64,000 bases of DNA, taken from positions 372,001-436,000 of the forward strand of contig CAWIJK010000001.1 in assembly GCA_963836375.1 (NCBI GenBank). The letters run 5' to 3'. Shown here piece after piece: positions 53,640-62,922 of this stretch (within the stretch, counting starts at the first letter, position 1; every line of letters starts with the position of its first letter). The notes below the pieces were generated by a model. It searched no databases and was not told the origin of the DNA. It saw only the letters and a list, made by a program, of their open reading frames with translations. Source of the DNA: CAWIJK01 sp963836375 (lineage in GTDB: Bacteria > Actinomycetota > Acidimicrobiia > Acidimicrobiales > RAAP-2). A program made the translations under genes and the position numbers.

Positions 53640-54530
53640 ATGGCCGACAAGCGGACGAGCGTCGAGGAGATCGTGGCCGAGCTTCGCCCGGGCATGACGG
53701 TCGGGATCGGTGGCTGGGGCTCGCGGCGAAAGCCGATGTCCGTCGTCCGGGCCATCTGCCGGTCGGGGGTCGACGACCTGACCGTGGTGGCCTACGGCGG
53801 GCCCGACGTCGGGCTGCTGTGCGCCACCGGGAAGGCCAGCAAGGTCGTCTGCGGGTTCGTGACCCTCGACTCGATCCCCCTCGACCCCCACTGGCGGGCG
53901 GCGCGCCAAGAGGGACGGGTGGAGCTGATGGAACTCGACGAGGGGATGTTCTTCCTCGGTCTCCAGGCCGCCGCCTGGCGGGTGCCGTTCCTGCCGACCC
54001 GGGCCGGGCTCGGCTCGGACGTCATGGTGGTCAACCCGGGGCTGCGCACGGTCCGCTCCCCCTATGAGAACGGCCCGTTCGCCGACCCGGCCGACGCCGG
54101 GGCCGACTTCGTGGCCGTCCCGGCGCTCCGACTCGACCTGGCAGTGGTCCACGCCAACCGGGCCGACACCGCGGGGAACGCCCAGTTCCTGGGGCCCGAC
54201 CGGTTCTTCGACGAGCTGTTCTTGGGGGCGGCCGGCCGTCGCTTCGTGACCGCCGAGAAGGTCGTGGCCAACGGGGATCTGGCGGCCGAGGGGCCGTTGG
54301 CCGCGGTGACGGTCCACCGCCTGTTGACCGACGGGGTGGCCGAGACGCCGCTCGGCGCGCACTTCACCGCCTGCCCGCCCGACTACGGGCGCGACGAGGC
54401 CTTCCAGAAGGAGTACGCGGCCTCGGCCGCCGACCCGGGGGCCTTCGCCGACTTCCGGGCCCGTTACCTCGACGTCGACGAGGCCGGCTACCAGGCCGGG
54501 GTGCGCGAACGCTCCGGGGAGCGCCGGTGA
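53640..54530 (+). CDS. ipdA: COCHEA-CoA hydrolase subunit A (IpdA)
   Basis: 296 aa from ATG 53640. Class I CoA-transferase fold: RPGMTVGIGGWGSRRKP, VAYGGPDVGLLCATGK and MELDEGMFFLGLQAAAWRVPFLPTRAGLGSD. A Glu near residue 101 in DEGM sits where IpdA is reported to need its catalytic Glu. With IpdB it hydrolyses a carbon-carbon bond in the last steroid ring. It overlaps ipdB by four bases (GTGA). Confidence 0.9.
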   Translation: MADKRTSVEEIVAELRPGMTVGIGGWGSRRKPMSVVRAICRSGVDDLTVVAYGGPDVGLLCATGKASKVVCGFVTLDSIPLDPHWRAARQEGRVELMELDEGMFFLGLQAAAWRVPFLPTRAGLGSDVMVVNPGLRTVRSPYENGPFADPADAGADFVAVPALRLDLAVVHANRADTAGNAQFLGPDRFFDELFLGAAGRRFVTAEKVVANGDLAAEGPLAAVTVHRLLTDGVAETPLGAHFTACPPDYGRDEAFQKEYAASAADPGAFADFRARYLDVDEAGYQAGVRERSGERR

Positions 54531-55309
54531 CGGCCCCGGTCGACGGGACCGACGTCGCGGTGACCCGGGCCGAGGTCTGCGTGGTGGCCTGCGCCGATGT
54601 CTGGCGGGACGCCGGTGAGGTGATGGTCAGCCCGTTCGGCACCGTGCCGGCCCTCGGGGCCAGGCTGGCCAAGCGGACCTTCTCCCCCGATCTGGTCCTG
54701 ACCGACGGCGAGGCGGCCCTCATGGTCGGCGCGCCGGCGCTCGGGACGCCGGCCGCCGACCTGGTCCGGGAGGCGGCCATGGGCTACCGGGCCGTCTTCG
54801 ACGTGGTGTGGTCGGGACGTCGCCACATCATGATGATGGCCAGCCAGATCGACCGGACCGGGAACCAGAACCTCTCGGCCATCGGGGACTGGTCCCGGCC
54901 CAAGGTCCAGCTGGTCGGGGTGCGCGGCGCCCCGGGCAACTCGGTGAACCACCCGACCAGCTACTGGGTCCCCGACCACTCGACGCGAACCTTCGTCGAC
55001 CACGTCGACGTGGTGAGCGGGGTCGGCTACGAGCGGGCGGCGGCGGCCGGGCCCGCGGCCACCCGCTACCACAGCGTGCGGGTGGTCGTCTCGAACCTCG
55101 GGGTGTTCGACTTCGAGACGCCGGACCACACGATGCGGGTGCGCTCGGTCCACCCCGGCGTCACCCTCGACGAGGTCCGGGCGGCCACGGGCTTCGAGCT
55201 CCCGGCGGGCGAGGTCCCGGTCACCCGCCTGCCGGACCCAGACGAGCTGGCGCTCCTCCGCGAGGTGCTCGACCCAGGTGCACTGCGCGAGCGCGAGGTG
55301 AAGGGTTGA
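54527..55309 (+). CDS. ipdB: COCHEA-CoA hydrolase subunit B (IpdB)
   Basis: 260 aa from GTG 54527. Beta subunit of the CoA-transferase family: GEVMVSPFGTVPALGARLA, DLVLTDGEAALMV, VWSGRRHIMMMASQIDRTGNQNLS and GAPGNSVNHPTSYWVPDHS. It forms the IpdAB heteromer and completes the active site. Its stop overlaps the ipdC start (TTGA). Confidence 0.9.
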   Translation: MTAPVDGTDVAVTRAEVCVVACADVWRDAGEVMVSPFGTVPALGARLAKRTFSPDLVLTDGEAALMVGAPALGTPAADLVREAAMGYRAVFDVVWSGRRHIMMMASQIDRTGNQNLSAIGDWSRPKVQLVGVRGAPGNSVNHPTSYWVPDHSTRTFVDHVDVVSGVGYERAAAAGPAATRYHSVRVVVSNLGVFDFETPDHTMRVRSVHPGVTLDEVRAATGFELPAGEVPVTRLPDPDELALLREVLDPGALREREVKG

Positions 55310-56397
55310 CCGAGCCGGCCGGGACGGGACCCGAACCCCACCCGTCACTGCGCACCGCGCTGTGCGAGCTGACCGGGGTGCGCTACCCGGTCGTCCAGAC
55401 CGGCATGGGCTGGGTGGCCGGCCCCCGCCTGGTGGCCGCCACCGCCGCCGCCGGGGGCCTGGGCATCTTGGCCTCGGCCACGATGACCCTGGGCGAGCTC
55501 GACCGGGCCCTGGCCGAGGTCCGTTCGAGGACCGATCGGCCCTTCGGGGTCAACCTCCGCACCGACGTGGCCGACGTGGACGAACGGGTCGACCTGATGA
55601 TCGCCGCCGGGGCCAGGGTGGCCAGCTTCGCCCAAGCCCCCAACCCGGCCCTGGTGGCCCGTTGTTCCAAGGCCGGCCTGGTGGTCATGCCCACCATCGG
55701 GGCCCGGCGCCATGCGGAGAAGGTCGCCGAGTGGGGCGTGCACGCGGTCATCGCCCAGGGGGCCGAGGGCGGAGGGCACACCGGGACCGTCCCCACCTCG
55801 TTGCTCGTCCCCCAGGTGGTGGACGCGGTGGGCAAGCGGGTGGTCGTGGTGGCCGCCGGCGGGTACTTCGACGGCCGGGGCCTGGTCGCCGCCCTCGCTT
55901 ATGGTGCCTCGGGCATCGCCATGGGCACCCGGTTCTTGCTCACCCAAGAGTCGCGGGTGCCCGACGGGGTCAAGGCCAGATACCTGGGCACCCCGGTGAC
56001 CGGCACCGTCGTCACCACTAAGGTCGACGGCGCCCCACAGCGGGTCATCCGCACCGAGCTGGTGGACCACCTCGAGCGGGCCAGCTGGCTGCGCAACCTG
56101 CCCCGGGCCCTGGCCAGCGCGCATTCCTTCCGCCGCGAGTCCCACACGACGCTCCCGGCCCTGCTCAAAGAGGGCCGGGCCATGAAGCACGGCAACGAGC
56201 TCACCTGGCCCCAGGTGGTGATGGCGGCCAACGCGCCGGTCATGACCAAAGCGGCCCTGGTGGAGGGCCGGACCGACGTCGGGGTGCTGCCGACGGGCCA
56301 GGTCGTCGGGGTCATCGACGAGCTCCCGAGCGTGGCCGACGTGCTGGCCGACATCATCAACGGGGCGAACGCCGCCCTCGCCCGCCTGGGGGCCTGA
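55306..56397 (+). CDS. ipdC: Flavin-dependent IpdC (nitronate monooxygenase family)
   Basis: 363 aa from TTG 55306, overlapping the ipdB stop by four bases. FMN-binding TIM barrel: YPVVQTGMGWVAGPRLVA, VMPTIGARRHAEKVAEWGV, QGAEGGGHTG and AAGGYFDGRGLVAALAYGAS with GIAMGTRFLLTQES. In mycobacteria IpdC is a flavoprotein dehydrogenase acting on a late CoA ring intermediate after IpdAB. The conserved gene order makes the assignment firm. Confidence 0.88.
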   Translation: MTEPAGTGPEPHPSLRTALCELTGVRYPVVQTGMGWVAGPRLVAATAAAGGLGILASATMTLGELDRALAEVRSRTDRPFGVNLRTDVADVDERVDLMIAAGARVASFAQAPNPALVARCSKAGLVVMPTIGARRHAEKVAEWGVHAVIAQGAEGGGHTGTVPTSLLVPQVVDAVGKRVVVVAAGGYFDGRGLVAALAYGASGIAMGTRFLLTQESRVPDGVKARYLGTPVTGTVVTTKVDGAPQRVIRTELVDHLERASWLRNLPRALASAHSFRRESHTTLPALLKEGRAMKHGNELTWPQVVMAANAPVMTKAALVEGRTDVGVLPTGQVVGVIDELPSVADVLADIINGANAALARLGA

Positions 56398-56414
56398 GCG
56401 GCCGGCGCGCCGGG

Positions 56415-56819
56415 TCAGTCCCGGCGCAACAGGTTCGAGACCCGTTGGTGGGAGACCCCGAACAGCCGGGCGATGGCCGGGATCGACACCCCCTCGACCC
56501 GCAGCTCCTCCACCAGCTCCTTGCGCAGCACCCCGCTCGCCCCCGACAGGCGGGCCAGGAGCTGGCTCACTTGTTGGACGGCCGGGGTGCCCTGCTCGTC
56601 GGCCAGGATCTCGTGCCAGGGGGCACCCGAGCGCCGGGCCTCGCGCAGGGCCCCGACCTTGGCGGCGAGGACCTTCTGGGCCTCGGTGATCTCCTCAAGG
56701 GCCGACGAGAGGTCCTCGAGCGCCTCGAGGGTGGGATCGGGTGCGGGGTTCACCACCCGGGGCTGTCCGGCATGGCCGCTTCGCCCGGGGCGCCCGGGGT
56801 TCTCGGTGTGCTGGGCCAT
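56415..56819 (-). CDS. Helix-turn-helix DNA-binding protein
   Basis: 134 aa from ATG 56819. A long predicted coiled coil (LEALEDLSSALEEITEAQKV) precedes a C-terminal helix-turn-helix (VSIPAIARLFGVSHQRVSNLL). The N-terminal 30 residues are Gly/Pro-rich. It is convergent with ipdC, 17 bases apart, across a CCGGCGCGCCGG palindrome that may terminate both. It could regulate neighbouring genes; no operator is apparent. Confidence 0.75.
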   Translation of the reverse strand: MAQHTENPGRPGRSGHAGQPRVVNPAPDPTLEALEDLSSALEEITEAQKVLAAKVGALREARRSGAPWHEILADEQGTPAVQQVSQLLARLSGASGVLRKELVEELRVEGVSIPAIARLFGVSHQRVSNLLRRD

Positions 56820-57136
56820 TGCCACCGTCTCCACCGCCAATCTGTCTCTTCGCTCACGCCAGGCCACCGGGCGGTCCGGGGTGAGGGTGCTCCGAGCGAC
56901 TCCTCCCCCACCACTACCCACTGGGCACCGACGGAAACGCCTGGTCCGGCCGGTGTCGGCTCCCCGGGCCCCACGCCACCGGGTGCCAGCGCCGGCCGGC
57001 GGCGAGGTGCCGCGGAGCCCCCACGGTGGCATGATCACCGAGCCGGCACGGTGCCGGCCCCCGGGCACTCCCCCGTGGCCTCGTGGCCACGGTGCACGTC
57101 CGCCGGCAGGTACCCGACCCGCGAGGTGCAACGAGC
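56820..57136. other. Intergenic region between divergent HTH and secreted-protein genes
   Basis: About 317 bp with the upstream regions of both genes. GC-rich with several short inverted repeats, no clear promoter and no gene seen. Confidence 0.35.
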
Positions 57137-57682
57137 ATGCAGAGGTTCTTCAGGGTGGCGGGCGTTCTGGTCGGAACCCTGGCCGTGGTGGTGGCGGGGG
57201 CGGCGGCGGCGGGGGCGACGACCACCGGACCGAGCTACGGGAGGTTCAGCGTCTCGTTCCCCTCCAACCCGACGAGCGCCAGCAACACCAAAGATGTCAT
57301 GAGCGGCTTCCCGGCCGGCATGAAGTCGGCCACCGCCTATTGGGTCAGCCCGGTGGCCGACCCGCTCGGGTCGCAGAACTCGTCCCCGCCCGCCCCCACC
57401 TATCTGGTGGTGGTGGGCCAGGCCAAGTCCCCGGCGACGGGCCGCACGTTCACCTCGGCCATCAAGACGGCGCCCGGGGTGACCCCGGTGACCCTCGACG
57501 GGGCGACCGGGTACCGCTTCGTCGGCACCGAGAAGCAGCTCTCGGGGAGCTCGGCCAAGGACCCCGGGGCCACCGAGGCCTTCATGTACCTGGCCAAGGG
57601 CACCACCCTCTACGCGGCCATCGTCATCAGCGACAGCCACGGGGCGGCCATGTCGTTCCTCTCGTCGTTCCATCCCCGCTGA
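57137..57682 (+). CDS. Secreted hypothetical protein, 181 aa
   Basis: ATG 57137. A signal peptide (FFRVAGVLVGTLAVVVAGAAAAGA) is followed by a beta-rich domain (GRFSVSFPSNPTSAS, YLVVVGQAKSPATGRTF, GATGYRFVGTEKQLSG, AAIVISDSHGAAMSF). It has no Cys and no recognised family. Its stop codon lies in the loop of the terminator hairpin at 57674-57688. Confidence 0.75.
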   Translation: MQRFFRVAGVLVGTLAVVVAGAAAAGATTTGPSYGRFSVSFPSNPTSASNTKDVMSGFPAGMKSATAYWVSPVADPLGSQNSSPPAPTYLVVVGQAKSPATGRTFTSAIKTAPGVTPVTLDGATGYRFVGTEKQLSGSSAKDPGATEAFMYLAKGTTLYAAIVISDSHGAAMSFLSSFHPR

Positions 57683-57688
57683 GCGGGG
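57674..57688 (+). terminator. Hairpin with the stop codon in its loop
   Basis: CCCCGC (57674-57679), loop TGA (the stop codon of the 181-aa protein), GCGGGG (57683-57688). A further GCCCGG/CCGGGC palindrome follows. Sits between convergent genes. Confidence 0.5.
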
Positions 57689-57712
57689 CCCGCCCGGCCG
57701 GGCCGGGTCGAC

Positions 57713-58918
57713 TCAGCGGGTGACGACGACCGACGAGCCGTGGCCGAAGAGCCCCTGGTTGGCCGTCACCGCCACCCGGGCCCCCTCGACCTGGCGGCCC
57801 TCGGCCCGGCCCTGGAGCTGCCAGACGCACTCGCACACCTGGGCGATGGCCTGGGCCGGGATGGCCTCGCCGAAGCACGACAGGCCGCCGCTCGGGTTGA
57901 CCGGCACCCGCCCGCCGATGGCCGTCTCCCCGTCGCGCAGCAGCTTCTCGGCCTCACCCTCCCCGCACAGCCCGATGTCCTCGTACCAGTCGAGCTCGAG
58001 GGCGGCCGAGAGGTCGTAGACCTCGGCCAGGTCGACGTCTTCGGGCCCGATCCCGGCCTCCTCGTAGGCGGCCCGGGTGATCGACGGCCGGAACCCGGCG
58101 CCCCCGGCCGGCGGGGCCACGGCCGCGGCCGAGTCGGTCGAGAAGTTGGGCATCTCGATCACCGTGTTGGGGAAGCGCGGGGTGACCGTCGAGACGGCCG
58201 ACACGGTCACCAAGGCCCCGGCGCCGGCATGTCGGCGGGCGAACTCCATGCTCGACAGGACCAGGGCCGCCCCCCCGTCGGAGGTGGCGCAGATCTCGAG
58301 CAGCCGCAGGGGGTCGGCGACCACCGGTGAGGCCAGCACCTCGTCGACGGTCACCTCCTTTCGGTACCGCGCGTAGGGGTTGGCCAGCCCGTGGCGGGCG
58401 TTCTTCACCTTCACCTGGGCGAAGTCCTCGTCGGTGGCCCCGAAGCGGTCCATCCGGCGGCGGGCGTAGAGGGCGAAGTAGGTGGGGTTGGTCGCCCCCA
58501 GCAGGTGGAACCGGAGCCAGTCCGGGTCGTCCCGGCGCTCGCCGCCGACCGGGGCGAAGAAGCCCTTGGGGGTGGTGTCGGCCCCGACGACCAGGGCCAC
58601 GTCGCACAGCCCGGCCAGGATCTGGGCCCGGGCGTTGGCGATGGCGGCCGCCCCCGAGGCGCAGGCGGCGTAGCAGCTCGAGACCCGGGCGCCGGTCCAG
58701 CCGAGGGCCTGGGCGAAGGTGGCCCCGGCGATGAAGCCGGGGTAGCCGTTGCGGATGGTGTCGGCCCCCGAGACGAACTCGACGTCGGGCCACGAGAGCC
58801 CGGCGTCGTCGAGGGCGTCGCGGGCGGCGGCCAGCCCGTACTCGACGAAGTTGCGGCCCCACTTTCCCCAAGGGTGCATCCCGGCCCCGAGGACGGCCAC
58901 CCGGCGGTCGTCGGGCAT
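57713..58918 (-). CDS. Thiolase-superfamily protein (lipid-transfer/SCPx branch)
   Basis: 401 aa from ATG 58918. VAVLGAGMHPWGKWGRNFVEYG, SSCYAACASGAAAIANARAQILAG (nucleophile-region Cys), GADTTPKGFFAP, EICATSDGGAALVLSSME, AEVYDLSAALELDW and NPSGGLSCFGEAIPAQA are typical of the acyl-CoA-binding thiolase-like family that works with DUF35 partners. The upstream OB-fold gene shares one base (TGATG), so the pair is coupled. The substrate is probably a sterol-derived acyl-CoA; the precise step is unknown. Confidence 0.83.
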   Translation of the reverse strand: MPDDRRVAVLGAGMHPWGKWGRNFVEYGLAAARDALDDAGLSWPDVEFVSGADTIRNGYPGFIAGATFAQALGWTGARVSSCYAACASGAAAIANARAQILAGLCDVALVVGADTTPKGFFAPVGGERRDDPDWLRFHLLGATNPTYFALYARRRMDRFGATDEDFAQVKVKNARHGLANPYARYRKEVTVDEVLASPVVADPLRLLEICATSDGGAALVLSSMEFARRHAGAGALVTVSAVSTVTPRFPNTVIEMPNFSTDSAAAVAPPAGGAGFRPSITRAAYEEAGIGPEDVDLAEVYDLSAALELDWYEDIGLCGEGEAEKLLRDGETAIGGRVPVNPSGGLSCFGEAIPAQAIAQVCECVWQLQGRAEGRQVEGARVAVTANQGLFGHGSSVVVTR

Positions 58919-59364
58919 CAGGCCGGCCCTTGGGCGGCGAGGGGGCGCCACTTCCACACGACGTACTCGTGCTCGTCGTCACGGTAGAGGGTGTCGAGCA
59001 CCAACTCGACCTCGTCGCCCACCGCCAGGTCGTCCACCGACACGCCCGGGACGACCTGGCCCATCACCACCATCTGCTCGGCGGCCAGCTCGACGGCGGC
59101 GATGCAGAACGGCTCGTAGGGGTCGGCCGGGACGTAGGGCGGAGGCGGCTGGTAGCGGGCGTCGGTGTACGACCAGATCCGGCCGGTCCGGCTGAGCGGG
59201 ACCTGCTCGAACTCGGTGGCGTCGCAGGCGGGGTTGGCGCAGAAGCTCGAGGCGGCCGGGAAGGCGTAGGTGCCACAGCGGGGGCACCGTGACCCGAGGA
59301 GGGCCGGACGCTCCGGGTCGAGGGTGAACCAACCTTCTTGGGCGGCCACCCGGGGCACGCTCAC
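58918..59364 (-). CDS. Zn-ribbon OB-fold (DUF35) protein
   Basis: 148 aa from GTG 59364. A four-Cys knuckle (GSRCPRCGTYAFPAASSFCANPACDATEF) leads into an OB fold (GRIWSYTDARYQPPPPY ... VVMGQVVPGVSVDDLAVGDEVEL). It is the partner subunit of the next thiolase-like protein. It starts four bases after the fadA6 stop, forming a fadA6-OB-thiolase operon. Confidence 0.87.
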   Translation of the reverse strand: MSVPRVAAQEGWFTLDPERPALLGSRCPRCGTYAFPAASSFCANPACDATEFEQVPLSRTGRIWSYTDARYQPPPPYVPADPYEPFCIAAVELAAEQMVVMGQVVPGVSVDDLAVGDEVELVLDTLYRDDEHEYVVWKWRPLAAQGPA

Positions 59365-59368
59365 CGGG

Positions 59369-60532
59369 TCAACCCAGCCGCTCGATGATGGTGGCGTTGG
59401 CCTGCCCGCCACCCTCGCACATGGTCTGGAGCCCGTAGCGGCCTCCGGTCCGTTCGAGTTCGTTGACCAACGTGGCCAACAGCCGGGCCCCCGAGCAACC
59501 GGTCGGGTGGCCGATGGCGATCGCCCCGCCGTTGGGGTTGACCCGGGCCATGTCCGGGTGCAGCTCGCGCTCCCAGGCCAGCACCACCGAGGCGAACGCC
59601 TCGTTGATCTCCACCACGTCGATGTCGTCGATCGACAACGTCGACCGCTCGAGGATCATCGTCGTGGCCGGGATCGGGGCGGTGAGCATGATCTGGGGGT
59701 CGTTGGCCGCCACGGCGAAGGCGTGGAACCGGGCGCGCGGGCGCAGGCCCAGGGCGGCGGCCCGCTTCTCGCTCATGACCAGCACGGCGGCGGCGCCGTC
59801 GGAGATCTGCGACGACGTGCCGGCGGTCACCGTCCCGCCCTCGACGAAGGCCGGCTTCAACGAGGCCAGCTTCTCGAGGCTGGTGTCGCGCCGGACGCCC
59901 TCGTCGACGTCGAGCACCCCCTCGGCCTCGCCGTCCAAGACCCGCGACTCGAGGGGCGCGATCTCGTTCTTGAAGTGGCCCTCGTCGGTCGCCGCGGCGG
60001 CCCGGCGGTGCGACTCGAGGGCGAACACGTCCATGTCCTCGCGGCTCAGCTTCCAGCGCCGGGCGATCTCCTCGGCGCACTCGCCCTGGTGGATCAGCTC
60101 GTAGTGCTGGCGGTACATCGGGCCGTAGGGCTCGCCGGGACCCGGGTCGGTCGTCGACCCGATCGGCACCCTGGTCATCGACTCGACGCCGCCGGCGATC
60201 ACGACGTCCATGGCACCCGAGATCACGGCCTGGGCGGCGAAGTGGACGGCCTGCTGGGCCGAGCCGCACTGGCGGTCCACGGTGGTCCCGGGGACCGAGT
60301 CGGGGAACCCGGCGGCCAGCGCGGCGTTGCGGGCGATGTTCATGGCCTGCTCGCCCACCGTCATGGTGCAGCCCATGACGACGTCCTCGACCAGCCCGGG
60401 ATCCAGGTCGTTGCGCTCGACGAGGGCCAGCAGCGGTTGGGCCGCCAGGTCGACGGCGTGCCATCCCGACAACCGACCGCCGCGGCGCCCGACCGGGGTG
60501 CGGACGGCGTCCACGATCACGGCGCTGGGCAT
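59369..60532 (-). CDS. fadA6: Acetyl-CoA acyltransferase FadA6-like (steroid ring catabolism)
   Basis: 387 aa from ATG 60532. Full thiolase triad: VDRQCGSAQQAV (nucleophile Cys), IAIGHPTGCSGARL (His) and TMCEGGGQANATIIERL (second Cys); EINEAFASVVLAW is also kept. The VDRQCGSxQQA and GGRYGLQTMCEGGG strings resemble FadA6 more than FadA5. FadA6 cleaves CoA thioesters late in ring C/D breakdown, consistent with ipdABC nearby. It is divergent from fadE with a palindrome between them. Confidence 0.87.
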   Translation of the reverse strand: MPSAVIVDAVRTPVGRRGGRLSGWHAVDLAAQPLLALVERNDLDPGLVEDVVMGCTMTVGEQAMNIARNAALAAGFPDSVPGTTVDRQCGSAQQAVHFAAQAVISGAMDVVIAGGVESMTRVPIGSTTDPGPGEPYGPMYRQHYELIHQGECAEEIARRWKLSREDMDVFALESHRRAAAATDEGHFKNEIAPLESRVLDGEAEGVLDVDEGVRRDTSLEKLASLKPAFVEGGTVTAGTSSQISDGAAAVLVMSEKRAAALGLRPRARFHAFAVAANDPQIMLTAPIPATTMILERSTLSIDDIDVVEINEAFASVVLAWERELHPDMARVNPNGGAIAIGHPTGCSGARLLATLVNELERTGGRYGLQTMCEGGGQANATIIERLG

Positions 60533-60551
60533 AGAGGCATTGTTGCCGAGT

Positions 60552-60570
60552 ATCTGACGGTGTGCCAGAT
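60552..60570. promoter_or_regulatory. Candidate operator between fadA6 and fadE
   Basis: ATCTGAC (60552-60558), 5-base spacer, GCCAGAT (60564-60570): a 7-5-7 imperfect palindrome (6 of 7 pairs) in the 48-bp divergent region. TetR-type repressors such as KstR2 control these genes in mycobacteria, but this is not the CAAG/CTTG motif of KstR2, so a different regulator may bind. CAGATT at its right end could be the -10 of fadE. Confidence 0.4.
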
Positions 60571-60580
60571 TCGGGCCGGC

Positions 60581-61757
60581 ATGGACCTCACCTTCTCCCC
60601 CGCCGAGCAGGCCTTTCGGGCCGAGGCCCGGGCCTGGCTGGAGGCCCACGCCCCGGCACCGGGCGCCCTGGCCTCGCTGGACACCGCCGAGGGCTTCGAG
60701 CAGCACCGGGCGTGGGAACGCGAGCTGTTCGAGGACCGGTGGTCGGTCGTCAGCTGGCCGGCCGAGTACGGCGGTCGCGACGTGGGCATCTTTGAGTGGC
60801 TGATCTTCGAGGAGGAGTACTACCGAGCCCAGGCCCCGCGCCGGGTGAGCCAGAACGGCATCTTCCTCCTCGCCCCCACCCTGCTCGAGTACGGGACGGC
60901 CGAGCAGAAGGCCCGTTTCCTTGCCGCCCATGGCCGCCGGGGACGAGATCTGGTGCCAGGGCTGGTCCGAGCCCGACGCCGGCAGCGACCTGGCCGGGAT
61001 CCGCAGCCGCGCCGTGCGGGGCGCCGGCGGCGGCTGGGTCCTCGACGGCCAGAAGACCTGGTGCTCGCGCGGCGCCTTCGCCGACTGGTGCTTCGGCATC
61101 TTCCGCACCGACCCCGGGGCCGAGCGCCACCGCGGGCTCACCTACTTCCTCGTCGCCATGGACGCCCCGGGCGTCACCGTCCGGCCGATCGCGCAGCTCG
61201 ACGGCGAGACCGGCTTCGCCGAGGTGTTCTTCGAGGGCGTCGAGGTCCCCGACGACCAGGTGCTGGGCGGGGTCGGCGAGGGGTGGACGGTGGCCATGTC
61301 GACCGCCGGCAGCGAGCGCGGCCTCAGCCTGCGCAGCCCGGCCCGCTACACCGAGGCGGCGGCCCGCCTGGTGGCGCTGCACGCGCGCCGCTCGGAGGGC
61401 ACGGAGCCCGACCTGGCCGACCGGGTCGCCCGGGCCTACGTCGACGCCGAGGCCTACCGGCTGCACACCTACTGGACGGCGTCGAAGGTGGCCGATGGCC
61501 AGTCGGTCGGCCCCGAGTCCAGCTGCAACAAGATCTTCTGGTCCGAGACCGACCTGGCCATCCACGCCACCGCCCTCTCGCTCCTCGGGCCCGACGCCGA
61601 GTTGCTCGAGGTGGCGGGCGACGACCCCGCAGCGACCCGCCCGGGCCGATGGCTCGACGGGTACCTCTTCGCCCTGGCCGGCCCGATCTACGCCGGGACC
61701 AACGAGATCCAGCGCAACGTGGTGGCCGAGCGCCTGCTCGGGCTGCCCCGGGGCTGA
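60581..61757 (+). CDS. Acyl-CoA dehydrogenase (FadE), with a one-base frameshift
   Basis: The first frame gives MDLTFSPAEQAFRAEARAWL ... EQKARFLAAHG; the second gives PPMAAGDEIWCQGWSEPDAGSDLAG ... GPIYAGTNEIQRNVVAERLLG. Deleting one T at 60921-60922 joins them as ARFLPPMAAGDEIWCQ, as in intact relatives. FAD/substrate motifs WCQGWSEPDAGSDLAG and TNEIQRN are present, but the YEGT Glu position reads YAGT, typical of subunits of heteromeric steroid ACADs. With the next gene it probably forms an alpha2beta2 enzyme. Either mutation or sequencing error. Confidence 0.8.
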
Positions 61758-61769
61758 GGACGCGCCGCG

Positions 61770-62918
61770 GTGCGCTTCGCCTTCACCGAGCAGCAGCTCG
61801 AGCTGCGCGCCGCGGTGCGACAGGTCCTCGAGCGCGAGTGCACGGTCGGCGACCTGCGGGCCGTCACCGAGGGCGGCCGGGATCCCGGCGCCGGGCGGGC
61901 CCGCGAGCGATGGGCCGTGCTGGCCGACCTCGGCGCCACCGCGCTGTTGGTCCCCGAGGCCCACGGGGGCCTCGGGCTGAGCGAGGTCGACCTGGTCGGG
62001 CCCATCGAAGAGGCCGGCTGGGCCGCCCTGCCCGAGCCGCTGACCGAGTCGGCCGGGTTGGCGGCGCCGCTCCTGGCCGAGACGGCGGCCGCCGCCGCCC
62101 GGGGGGCGGGATCGAGCTCGCTGGTCGAGCGGTGGCTCCCCCTCGTCGCCGGGGGCCAGGCGGTGGCCACCGTCGGCGGGATCGACATCGGGCGCGCCGG
62201 CCTGCGTTCGGCCACCGAGCCCGCCCCCGACATCACCCAGGGCACGGTGCGCACCCCGCGGGTGGTGGGAGCGGCCCGAGCCGACCTCGCCCTCCTGGCC
62301 GTCGCCCTGCCGGGGTCCGGCTGGCAGCTGCACCTCGTCGAGGCCGCCTCGCAGTGGACGGTGGCCACGCCCTCGGTCGACGGCACCCGGGACCTCGGTA
62401 CCGTCGAGTGGTCACCGTGGCCCCACACCCTGATCGCCTCGGGCGAGCGGGCCGAGGCGCTGCTCGGCGCGCTGGCCGACCGGGCCGCGGTGTTCAGCGC
62501 CGCCCAACTCCTCGGCCTGGCCGACCGCATGATCACCATGGCGGCCGACTACGCGCGAGAGCGCCACCAGTTCGGGCGGCCGATCGGCAGCTTCCAGGCC
62601 GTCAAGCACCTCCTGGCCGACGCCCGGGTCAGGCTCGAGTTCGCCCGGCCGGCCACCTACCGGGCCGCCGACTCGGTGGCCCGGGGATTGGCCGAGCGCG
62701 CCGCGCACAGCTCGATGGCCAAGGCCCTGGCCTCCGACGCCGCCGACCGAGCGGCACGGGTGGCGCTCCAGGTCCACGGGGCGATCGGCTACACCTGGGA
62801 GTGCGACCTGCACCTGTGGATGAAGCGGGCCTGGGCGCTCTCGTCGGCCTGGGGGGACGCTCCGACCCACCGGGCGCGGGTCCTCGACGCCGCCACGGCC
62901 GAGCTGGCCGTCGGCTGA
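61770..62918 (+). CDS. Acyl-CoA dehydrogenase (FadE), partner subunit
   Basis: 382 aa from GTG 61770, 12 bases after the first fadE. MRFAFTEQQLELRAAVRQVLE, LLVPEAHGGLGLSEVDLV, YARERHQFGRPIGSFQAVKHLLAD and ALQVHGAIGYTWECDLHLWMKRA are ACAD features; the GAIGYTWE string is typical of the second subunit in ChsE-like heterotetramers. The middle domain is divergent. It should oxidise a sterol-derived acyl-CoA jointly with the preceding FadE. Confidence 0.87.
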   Translation: MRFAFTEQQLELRAAVRQVLERECTVGDLRAVTEGGRDPGAGRARERWAVLADLGATALLVPEAHGGLGLSEVDLVGPIEEAGWAALPEPLTESAGLAAPLLAETAAAAARGAGSSSLVERWLPLVAGGQAVATVGGIDIGRAGLRSATEPAPDITQGTVRTPRVVGAARADLALLAVALPGSGWQLHLVEAASQWTVATPSVDGTRDLGTVEWSPWPHTLIASGERAEALLGALADRAAVFSAAQLLGLADRMITMAADYARERHQFGRPIGSFQAVKHLLADARVRLEFARPATYRAADSVARGLAERAAHSSMAKALASDAADRAARVALQVHGAIGYTWECDLHLWMKRAWALSSAWGDAPTHRARVLDAATAELAVG

Positions 62919-62922
62919 GTCA

